This document shows, in pieces, positions 26,601 to 38,800 of a stretch of 64,000 nucleotides of DNA (position 1 is the first letter of the stretch; every line of letters starts with the position of its first letter). The position numbers were made by a program, and so were the translations under genes. The DNA lies in assembly GCA_034231615.1 (NCBI GenBank), contig CM067322.1, forward strand, positions 62,945,032-63,009,031. The letters run 5' to 3'. The notes under the pieces were generated by a model that searched no databases, was not told the DNA's origin, and saw only the letters and a list, made by a program, of their open reading frames with translations. The DNA is from Meghimatium bilineatum (lineage: Eukaryota; Mollusca; Gastropoda; Stylommatophora; Philomycidae).

Positions 26601-29381
26601 CCTTTACAGCTCAGTGTGCAGGTAAAATGATCAAGGAGGAAAGTGGTGCCTTTGCGGTCACTACGAGTAGTATGACCATGGAGACTCTAGCGGTGACCAA
26701 GGCATTTGAGTGGCTACGCACACAGAAGGTAAAGCAGGTCTGCATCTTGAGTGACTCTATGAGTATGATTAAGAAGGTACAAGTGGATCTCGTTCGCGAA
26801 CAGTGGATTGAGGCCTTGAGAAATGCGAGCTTGAAAGCGGTTACATTTATTTTCGTGCCGGGGCATGTGGGCATTTGAGGCAATGAAAGAGCAGATCAAC
26901 TGGCATCATGTGCGATTGTGGCACAGGGCGATGGGGCAATGGATCTCGCTGACGTTTTGAACTCCTTAAGAGATATAACACGCGAGAGTGAGACTAATGT
27001 GGATGATGATTCCTTTTCAATGGCTAGGATTAAAGATCAGGGATTGAAATGCGGTGTTGCTAGAGGTGAACATTTTGGAGGGCGCAGAAGAATGATAGTC
27101 AACCAGCATAGGACCGGTACTGTCAGCAGAAGTGTGATGGCAGATACACTCAAGGAGAGATCGGAGCAACTATGGATGTGTCCAGTTTGCAGTGATGATG
27201 ATCCGACGACTAACTAACTAACTAACTAACGTAACCACTTTAGCTGTTAGCAGGTAGCTTTTGACAGCTTATAGCCTTTCTGACAAAAGTACAAGTCCTT
27301 TTTGGTTGAGTAATGCAAGTGACATCAAAAATTGCATAAGGTCTTAAAAATTGATAATTACTGTCAAAAACCCATAATGATTGAGTATTGATGCAATAAT
27401 CTCCCAGTACAGCATACACTCTTGACCGTAACCTTCATACAATACTGCCTCACTGAATGAATATGATTAACCTTTTACCTTTGCAAACTGCTCAAACAAC
27501 TGTCAACAAATCCAAAAACAGAAATATTGTTTTGTATTTACTGAAATATTCGGCATTTACTGTTTTTTTAAATAAGTTTAATATTATTTCTCCATGTCTT
27601 TTGCTAATGCTGTGTATATTTCTGTCTATGAGCTAATCACATAATACTGTTTATATCTGCTTTTCTGTTGTATTCTTACATTCTAATCGATGGGGCATTG
27701 AATTTTCCAGTAAACATTGAGGTCACTATATTCCAGAAATAATGTCACATGACACACATTAGAGTATGCAACTTTGATCTATCTATCTATATATATATAT
27801 AGATAGATATCTAGAAGATAGATAGATATATTATTATTATTATATATATTATTAGATAGAATATAGCTAGATAGATCTATTCGCTAAACCCTTTGATGCC
27901 TTTCAGCGTCAGGGGTATAAAAGTTTTCTGGAGATGGCCATCATGTGTTCTGAGTATATTGTGGAATTTGTCACCTCTTTTATTTCAGTCGTTCATTGTT
28001 TTCATGGTTGGCCTCTAGGTCTGCCTTCACTGTATCTGTATAGCATAGCTTACTGTAGTATGTTGTCTGATGGTAGTCTGCAAACCATTTGATCTGTTGT
28101 CTCTTAACCTTCACGGCGCTTTGGTTAAGTGTGATCGAAAAAAATTTCAATGGCGGCTGTCTACTGTTTTCGGATGCATTCAACCCAATGATATATCATG
28201 CTAAATAGGCGTACCACAGCCTAATCACAGCCAGCACATAGTTCGGGGCATGCGCAATCGAAGCAGGTACATTCCCACGTCCGACATGATTGTTGTAAAG
28301 ATGTCTAGATGGAAGATACACGATTTATAGCAATTAATCTGACAACATCTGCACACCGGTACAATGCCATGATGGTGGATCGGTTTTATAGACCTTTCTT
28401 TCATCGTATTTAGAATAAAATAACATTGAATCGTGGCTTAGTTAGTGGCTTAATCGTGAATTATTTAGTTATTTAGTTTCACAGCAGTGAATATACAGAA
28501 TGCTGTGTTGGTTTGGGGACTTGTAGATGTGTGATATCGAATATGTTGAAGTGGCACCAAAAATGTCTCTAGGCCTAAGCTCAAAGAACGATTTTACTGC
28601 AAATCGACATGTTTTATACAGTTCCCCAAGCAATATTTTGATAATTTCACAATGAAAGAACATAAATACAACAGATTTGCGTGTGATTTAGTGTACAGTG
28701 TTGCCAAGCAATTCGATAAGTAAGGTAAGTTATTTTTTTACTAATTTTTTTCCTCTTTATTTGTTATAAAATATATGTTTTTAAACGTCTTTACCACTTT
28801 CTCATACGTCTGGTATCACACACACACGTACATAAATTACACCAATATATTCAGAATTCAATTCTTTATTTATATGTGCAAATATTATTTAAATATCTTT
28901 AACAACCAACAAATTATAACATTTTCAAAACAGTCACCATCAATAACGTAAATTTTCAAAAAAGAATCCGGTGGCAGGGAGACGTTTCATATTTTTTAAT
29001 CTGGCTTGCTAAAGGTTAATATATTCCAAGATTGGGGTTGTGCCATTCTTTGCCTAATGTCCTCATTCGCCTATCTGTCTTTTAGCAATATTCCCGGGAT
29101 TCTGTGTAAGCATGCCATTTCAGCTGTCACAAGTTTATGTTTGTCTTGTGCTGTCACTGTCCATGTTTGGCATTGGTATCACAGCATTAGCATAATAATC
29201 GTTTTGAATAGTGTTATTTTGTTGTTTAAATCTACACTTTTGTTTCTGAAGATTGGTGTCATTTGCCCTAGGGCTTGGTATGCTTTACTACATCTGTTGT
29301 GTATTTCTTTGTTGCTCTTGCCGTCTGTTGTTATATTGCATTCTAGGTATGTGAATTCTGTCACTTCTTAAAGTTTGTTGT

Positions 29382-29443
<62 letters not shown>

Positions 29444-29785
29444 TGTTTCTGCTCTTCCTATCATCATTACTTCAATCTTTGATAACTTTTATCTATCTAG
29501 CAATGTTGATACAGCTAGAATTTTATGTCTATTGTGTGTCTGGAACAGCTCAGTTCCTACTAGTGTGAAGTACACGTTCAAATTATGAGAGGGACTGTGG
29601 CCATGCGCGCTCGATCAATGAGATTTGTTTTTCTTATTTTTCAGTGTTGTTTTCTTATTTTTCTGTGTTTATGTTGAAAATGAAACATATCAGCCATCAC
29701 TACATTATAAGAAAATTATATGCAAATATTCTACTTTTCTTTTTTGATTTATTTTCGTCCCGGCACTGCCGGGCATAGCTTCTAG

Positions 29786-29838
<53 letters not shown>

Positions 29839-32800
29839 ATATATATAGAAGTGCTAATGTTACAAAGTGCAACTAACCCTTTGCGGAAGAGCTCCTCAAC
29901 CTCCTCAACTGTCATACCAAATATGAAAATATTCTCCTTGCCCATTTCTTCCATCATCTCAACATTGGCACCATCAAGTGTTCCAATGGTCAGAGCTCCA
30001 TTCAGCTGCAAGTCAAGATTGTATAAAGAAGTTTTACACTCAAATAATGTCATGAAAAACAGCTACAGTGGAAACCCTTTATATATTACATTTATAGCAA
30101 AATTCCTCATTTAACACTTTGCTGACCAATTTCGAGGATCGTCGAATTTGCTATGATGCCTCAGAAAAATGGGAATACCCATTGCAATAATGTGCTAAAA
30201 ATAGTGTTTCCGGGAAAGTATGTTCTGTAAAAATGGCGGCATGTCGAGAATAACAATATAGACCTAGTGAGTGAGTTTTTATCAAGAAATATTGGAGTTT
30301 TCACAGGAAATATTGTATGATATATATAAATTAATGTAAATCTAGGCCTAGCATTATGATAAGTAGCATTTTGTACTTGAAATAACTCTGGAGCTTTCAA
30401 ATTCATTCAGAAAGTGCAAACAGTCATTACAACACATAGAAAGTTTCAAGGCTTTCTTGCACTAGATCGATTTTATACAAATTTTTAAAGATGGCGATGT
30501 CAATGTATAAAATTTTGCATGCACCCTTGATAATGGTGGACAAGTACGCTCTGGATTGCTGGTCAGCAAAGTGTTAAAAAAAATTTGGAAATCCCCAATT
30601 AGTTTATTCTTTCTTGTATATAACACATTTGAGTAATTACATAATATTTTGTCAGTCCCTGCCAGTTTGTTACATAGGGATTCCACTGTATAACCATTTA
30701 CCAAATAACAAAATTAATATATTTCCATCTTGTAAAAAGTGGGATAAAAAAAGCATTTTTGATACACACAAAATAGGACAAAAAGTGGAAACATTTCTAT
30801 ATGTAAAAAAAAGGTTTTATACTATACAAAAGTGGAAGCATTTCTATATGTAAAAATAGGTAAAATGATATTTGAGATCAATTACAAAACTTCATGGAAG
30901 AGATGGTACTTAATTTTTATATTTGTGAAATGTTTGATCAAAGATCAGGAGACACCACACAACCTTGCCTGAAACTAATTTCTACCTTTTGAAATATTCT
31001 TATAGTGTTGTTAACTCTCATCAAAGCTGTTTGTTTCCAATATATATTTCTTACTATTCTTAGATATTTCCCATCAATGTTAATTTCCTAGCAGCTTTAT
31101 AATCACTGAATCCTTCACCTTGTCAAATGCTTTGTTATAATCTATGAAGCACAGATATAAGTCTTGTTGTACTTCTATGACCCTCTCCATTAATGTTCTT
31201 TTTATATATAAGGCATTTCTTGTGCTTTTTCCTTCTACAAATCCACATTGTTCTTCTGCAATTTCTGGCTTTATTTTTCCTCTTATACACCTCATTATAA
31301 TGTGTAGCAGAATCTTGGTCATCTGTCTCACAGGGCTGATAGTTCTGTGATTTTCACAATCTACTGCACTAGGTTTCTTTGGTAGGGCTATGAAAATTGA
31401 TTAAAGCAAATCAGATGAAATATAGCCACTGTTGTAGATGTCATTTAACATTTTGATGATAACATCAATGCCATAATCTCCCAGAGCTAATAATTATTTC
31501 ATTGTAATCTTATCTGGACCCGATTATTTGTTGCTAATTGTTACATTGCTTCCTTTACCTTTGTCTTAATATACTAGGACCTTCATTGTTATAATTTAAG
31601 TTAGTATCATTTCCGTTATCTTCATCAAGTTCATTTAATATAATTTTTCCTTCTTTCCACCTGTTCATGATTTTTTTTTTCTCCCATTAACATGTGCCTC
31701 TGCTTTGATTTCAGGCACCCAGTCTTGTGAACCTGCTTTCTGCTTGTTAATTCATTTATTTGCAAATGTGTATTTCTTGTATTTCTATGATATTTTTTTA
31801 TTTCACTGCATTTTGCATGAAATTTAACCATTCCTCTTTAGCCTTGTTTTATTTATGCTTAATTTGTTTGTTCATCTTGTTGTATTCTACAATGTTCAAT
31901 GTTATGCTTCATCTGTCTTCTTTGTTCCATCATATTCAAAATATCTTCTGTCATCCACACTTTCTTAGTAAGATGTTTCTTAAGAGACAGCATCTCTTTA
32001 GATGTTTGCTATAATGATTCTTTTGACATCATCCACTGTTCAGTTTCTGATATTGCACTTACCATAAATTTCATGTTGCCTGTACCAGAGGCTTCAGTTC
32101 CAGCCAATGAAATTTGTTGACTGAGATCAGCTGCAGGGATGATCTTCTCTGCAAGGGACACACGGTAGTTCTCTAGGAAAACGACCTTCAGTCTGTCTCC
32201 AATTATTGGATCATTGTTAATGACACGGGCCACATTGTTGATTAGCTTAATGATCATCTTAGCAATGTGGTAGCCTGGGGCAGCCTGCAAGAATAACAAG
32301 TTTTCTAAATCATGTAGCATAACACATTTCATTTCTCATGTAACAGTAAATTCTTGTAACTTAAGTAACATAACAACATGTTTTATAACCAATGTACCCA
32401 AACACTTTTGTAACTCAAGTAACTTAACAACATATTTCATAACTAATGTAACAAAATTATTTTTGTGACTCAAGTAACATAACACATTTATAACTCAAGT
32501 AAAAAAACACATTTTCTAACAACAAATAACAACACATATTACAATATGTGTTGTTATTTGTTGTTAGAAAACATAATAATATTTGTAACTCATTAACAGA
32601 ACAAACATTATAATGAATGACATAATTAATTTCATAACTTATGCAATAGGGTAACATTTTTTAAACTCTGAGGTTGTGGCGACAAAATTACCTGAACTTT
32701 GACATCCTTATATTTTAAATCATATGCCAATAACCAAAGTTCAACCAAAATAACCAAAGTAGGCCTTGTGTCCTATTGACCGAAAAGAGGCTTTAATTCC

Positions 32801-35800
32801 CTAACCCAACCTAATAGTCTGGCTCTGTAGCGAAGTGATACAGAGCACATCTGTGATGGCTGAGGTACCGAGTTCGATCCCTGCCACAGGAATTTGAGCA
32901 TCTGGACCGTTCAGAAAGCAATGGCAAACTACTGAACGTATTTATATTGCTTAGAAAATCACCACAGCCAAAAAATGCTGGGTAGATAGTTATGTCCTGG
33001 AAAGGATACACTACCAAATGTAAACCTGTTTGTTTGTTGTTCGTCCATCACAAATGATGATGACCATTTGTTACATCCACGTTTGAAATTTCAATTTTAG
33101 TTATGTCCTTGATTATGAGTTCGTAGATGGTTAATGAGCCCTATTCGAGCTGTAAATGTCCTTGGACAGTTTGGACATGGAATAACGACTGTAGACGGAT
33201 CTTGGTCTATCCGTGACTTTCTAGCTGCTCTCCGCTGTTGAGCTGCTGCATTTCTCTTCTTTTCACAAGATGATGCGCTCTTTTTTATTTTAGGACGCCA
33301 TGTTGATCTATTTTGTGCAAGTTCTTCCCATGTATCGTGGTCTATTTCAAAGGCTTTCAGTGAGTTCTTTAACGAGTCCTTGTAGCGCTTCCTTTGGCCA
33401 CCTTGAGATCGTATTTTTAAATTTAAACCTAATAGTTAGTTATTAGATCATCATCATGGCACTATAGACATGCCATAGGTGCTTCAACCTCAAATGACTC
33501 AATATGTCCTCCGGCATGCATTAACTGAGCATTCTGGTTGTGTGTTGATTGATAATTCTTATTTGTATTTCTACATGCTGCTTTTTTTTCTTACAACTCT
33601 ATGTGTCACTCCCAGATCATATATTCTGGTCACAGACAGGAATAAACACAAGCTTCATCCTCCAGCTGGCCTAACTCCTTGATTCCATTCAAAATATCAG
33701 CATTGTCTATCAAAATAACACTTGTCACTGCAGTTATGCTACCAAGTATGTTCGCTCTTTTATTGCCCTTAATACTAATATATCCAGGAACCAGGAACAA
33801 AAATGAAGGTAACTTCCGGGTCATCGTCATGGCGGTGAAGACTTGTTTACATATCGAATGTGTCCATTGGTGCAAATAAAACGACGACACAACATATTTC
33901 CATTCTCTGGACTACATCCTGCTGGGAATCTAGTAGGACCATTGTCCTGTTACAAGAGATATCCAGCGGGACTGAGAATGAACGCTGAAGAAGTTTACAT
34001 TTCCAATCTAGCATTATCTTAGTAAAACAATAACCAAGGATATTTCTCAAAAGAACAGATATGACATGTACAGATCATCTTAACATAATATCCATGGAAC
34101 TGAAATTACAAATGTTAACTTTTCAAGGCTTCTGACTATTTTAATACACATAAACTCAGAAGTAACTAGGATATGAAACTATGAGAGAGACATATTATTC
34201 TTTTCAGAATGACATTTTACCCTGTCTGAGAAAGAGGTTTCTTCCAAAACATTGCACAGCACTGAGAGTTGGAATCTTCTGAGTACAAAATAAGCTCAGA
34301 AGAAAACCCCCATTACACAAAAGAATATAAAAGCTCTTCTTATAGTGCATGCCATGTGTCGTTGGTAATCATGTCTTTCCACAGACTTCTATTTTGTGTG
34401 CTGTCAATAATTTCCAATACTAATGTTCTTCCATGCCACAATGCTAGGTTTTCAAGCATCTTCTTTCTTGGTCTTCTCCTATCCCTCTTGTTCTTCAACT
34501 TGTCTTTTGTTACATGTTTCATCTTTCCTCTTCTCGTGCTGTGTCCAAAAATGTGGACTGTCTCTTTCTGATGCTGGTAAGCAGATCTGTTTTTGAATTA
34601 ACCTCTTAAAAGATATCTTCATTACGCTTTTTATAAAAGCTCTATTGGTTGTATTCCCAGGGATGAAAACAAACAAACTTGCAGTAATGACATATGTCTA
34701 AAGCTGAGTTAGATATGAAACATAAACTTACTTTTCCTCCAATCATGACAGTTCTAGGGACAAATGGAGCCTGGGGATTCTTCTTGAGCCTATTGTAAAG
34801 AGTAATGATGTGCAGACAGTTCATGAGCTGCCTCTTGTACTCATGGATTCGCTTCACTTGCATGTCAAACATGGAAGCAGGGTTCACCTTGATATGATAT
34901 GTGGTCTGCAGGTATTGAGCAAGCTTCATCTTGTTCTCCTGTAAGATTGCCAACAATATTTTCATTTCAAAATGCTAAATACAAACATGAACAGCTCAAA
35001 TTACAGATCTGTCTTTTTGTTTGAAACTGAAAAACCTCCATTATTTCAAAGCATAAAGAATAATCAACCAGAAAAACTATTTATTTTTCAAATAAGACAA
35101 AGTCATTTCAAACAATCTCTTACATATATAAAGATAGCCATGAACAAACATGGACTATACCACAGTAACACATCTGGCCTTGGAACAACAGTTCAAGCTC
35201 CCACTCCTACGCTTAACGACAAGTTAGAATAAGATCAACTATCATTCACGTGTGGACAGACAATATACAATTTTTTTTAAACACAGTCATAGGGGTGACA
35301 CATTAGAGACATCAGCACAAAGATCCCTCCAAATACTTCCTGTCCTAAGCCATTGGATGAGTAGAAAAATCATGTAGGACTATTCCTTAGAGCTATCAAT
35401 CCAGGAATTTCTTTTTCTACCTCTTCTCCTTCCAGCCAGCCTGTGTGACAACATTGGTCTGAACATCTAGTTCAGGGTGTAGAGTCCCTGCCTTCTTTTC
35501 AGGTATGCCATAGGAGGTGACTTAGGAAAGTTGGGGAATAAAATGACAACCTGTGACACCAATCATTGCTGCATGTCTTGTCTCAATTTCTTACTTTTGT
35601 CTTCTGTCAAATGGTCCCCATGGATGATGAAGAAATTTAGGCCAGTGGGTCTGTCTATATTTCAGTGAGTGGATGTTGCACCTTTGTCCTTTTCTGGCAG
35701 ACTCCTAGGTGTAGGGGATTGATAGATGTGTCAGCACAGCAGATGGTCAACAGATCTGACACAGGAATGATGAACTAGTTTACCAACAAGTATATGATCC

Positions 35801-38800
35801 TTCTCCTGACAGGAATTGAGGATTCTTGGAAACTACCACACTGGAATGCTTCCCTTCGGGGACTACAAATACATCCTAACGCCCCCTAATACAACCAAGC
35901 CTTTGAAACAACAAACCTTATACAAGCTTGAGTGTTACCTAGGTTGCTCAAGTGAAGACCTGTGTTTTGTGTGAAAGGCTATGGAAGGTCAAGAATTGCC
36001 TGTTCGCAGCTAAAGGAATTACATCATCATCTTCTTCTACCCTCAGCTATTCCTTGCTGATAAAGTGAACCTTATCTCAATCACATGCAAATAATGCAAC
36101 TTGTGACAGTTTCACTATCGTCACAAATGGTTCTTGACAACCTAAAAGTTTCTCTCTTCCTAAATGAATATATTTGCCTTCTGTTCAATATAACAAATTT
36201 GTAACAGACATTTGTAACACTTGCATATTCTTCTTCTCAGCACTCATTCTCAATGTCCCGCTGGATCTCTCTTGTAGCAGGACAATGGCCCTACTAAATT
36301 TCCAACAGGTTGTAGTCCAGAGAATGGAAAAGCATTGTGTCTGCATTTTATTTGTGACAATGATTCAACCCATCCATTTTCAGCTGAAATTATATTCAAA
36401 TGCCCAAATCCCTTGTTTCTGAGTCTGTATTTAGTGTCCAGATCTTACATCTGTATAGAAGAGTATTTAACACCAGTGATCTATACAGATTGATCATCAC
36501 TACAGTACTCATCACATTTTTTCATATAGGACAGTACAATAGAACTGCATACAATATGTAATATCTTAGGACAGTACAATAGAACTGCATACAATATGTA
36601 ATATCTATATTACAAACACTATCTACTGATAACAGTTAAATCCCATTATAACAGTTTGATCTGGACTGACAACATATTTATGTAATAACAGAAATTCACT
36701 AAATACAGTATAAACAATTCAGAATAAAAATAACAGGGATTTTGAAAATTGTTATATATAGGGAAATATGTTAAAAATGTATGTGCTATAGAAAGATTCC
36801 ACTGAAGAAGAACGTACTCACCTGTTTGACTTTCATGAAGTTTCGAAGGAAAATCTCCTCTTTAGAGAAAGGAGTCAGTTTTCTCAACTCTGAAAGATTG
36901 GTTACCCAAGTTTCACCAATTTTCTGCAAGACATAATTCATAACAATTATAGCTCGTATAAAACTACAAACATGAATATAATCATAGCTCGTATAAAACT
37001 GCAAGCATGAACATAACAATTATAGCTCCTATAAAACTGCAAACATGAACATAACAATTATAGCTCCTATAAAACTGCAAACATGAACATAACAATTATA
37101 GCTCCTATAAAACTGCAAACATGAACATAACAATTATAGCTCCTATAAAACTGCAAACATGAACATAAATGTTAATCTGTATACAAAATATGTAAACATT
37201 TGGTTCCAAAAATATACATCAGTAGAAGAAAATGGAGTACTTTCCTAGCAGATGCCAACAGGTCTAATTATGTCCCTTGTCTATGTTTGTAAATTTCATG
37301 TTCATCATTTAATATAAAAAAAAGGGTTTGGGCTAGTGTAGTTATATAAAACACACGAATCCTAAACCTAACCCTAACCCAAACCCTAAAATAAATTAAT
37401 ATTTAAATTATTAACTGATGAGCATGAAATTTAAAAACATAGATACAGGAAACAACCCAACTATGTGTTGGCGACAACAAGGACAGTAGTACTGAAAAAG
37501 GCATTCAAAAACATATTTTTCACAAAATTGGAAACTAGAAAACTGGTTGTTTTGGATCTCCACATATGTTGATTGGTGATAGATTGGAAGGTCCTGTAAA
37601 TTTAATTTGCTTATTTATGTTATCAAAGTGAATTCAAATATTAAAGACAAATTCATTGTGTCTTCTACAAAGAGAATAAGACAAATGTGTACATAAGAAA
37701 TAAAGTAAGTATACAGATCTACAAGAATCCATATTCTACATGTCTATGTTTCAGAAGAAACTGCACCCATATACATATCTGCATGAGCTCTGCTTATATT
37801 CTATAGTTGTGAGAGAGACTTGCAATTCAATTAATGCCTACACATTTTTGTGTGAGTGCTTAGTTGAGTTCACAAAAACGTATTTTTCTTGTGGCAAGAT
37901 GACACTAGTGTCATTTGGACAAGACAGTGTTCAATTCTGGGTAGATTGTTTCTGATATTTCTTATATTATTTGGTTGTTTCTTGTTAGCACATGTTTTCT
38001 GCTTATAATTACACAGTAGTTTTGCTAATGATCCCAAACATTATCTCAACTCAGAAAGTTAGGATACTCATCATCAGTTGGTTACCATAGGGAATCGATC
38101 AGATCTAGAAAGGAACACTATATACTGGTAATTATATCCAATAAAACAAACAAAATGTCATAGAAGATCCAACATACAAATATGGGCTTGGGTTTTATTG
38201 GTAATACTTCACAACCTATCTTTATTCCTATTGTCCGATTAAGTTCAGTATGGTACTATTTTCAGTTATGCCAATACACCACTCCTCTGTGATGTTTTGT
38301 AAGCAGAAAAATGATTTTCTAGCAACATACACACAATCAAGAGTGGATAAAATCCAGCCTGTAATGTCATTTTTACTGGCCCACCAGTCTAAAATATTAT
38401 ATGCCATAGTCTCCAAGCTTTTACTTTGCTTTTACTTGAAACTTCACGGATTGACAAAATGTATTGTGAACCAATAGCACACAAGAGAATCTCAATCTGG
38501 GTAGTGAACCAAAAAATGGCTGCTTACCTCTGCACTACATACTTTTCTTCATCTATGATCAATTACTGTGTACTTATTCATGTATAATGTGGTTTGTTCT
38601 AGGTCACTGTAGTGAGAAACTCTGCTAGGTCAAAATGTGTAGATATCGTAGTTAAGCTGTAAACCACAACACAATGTATGCCATTGTTTAAACTCCTGCA
38701 GGAGTTTGAGATCAAATAAAGCAGAAGAAACATATTTCAAAGAGACTATGAATACACAAAGTAATCTGGATTACTTCATGTAATCCAGTCAAGAATATTA

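Noticed and set aside
26375-27217. Possible host RNase H gene
   Set aside because: The RNase H domain is the C-terminal part of an I/Jockey-like LINE: it has a TGA in GHVGI*GNERAD, an (ACTA)n tail and target duplication, with relatives throughout the window.
29006-29371. 121-codon plus-strand ORF
   Set aside because: Antisense to the RTE-like LINE fragment at 29020-29376; no domain of its own.
29700-30053. Longer minus-strand ORF extending exon E13 with a run of Ile-Tyr
   Set aside because: The extension reads through a GTTAGT donor into a (TA)n tract; homology stops at the donor.
37371-37390. Interstitial telomere repeat (ccctaaccc)
   Set aside because: Only about three imperfect units, fully explained as an arm of the fold-back element at 37275-37449.
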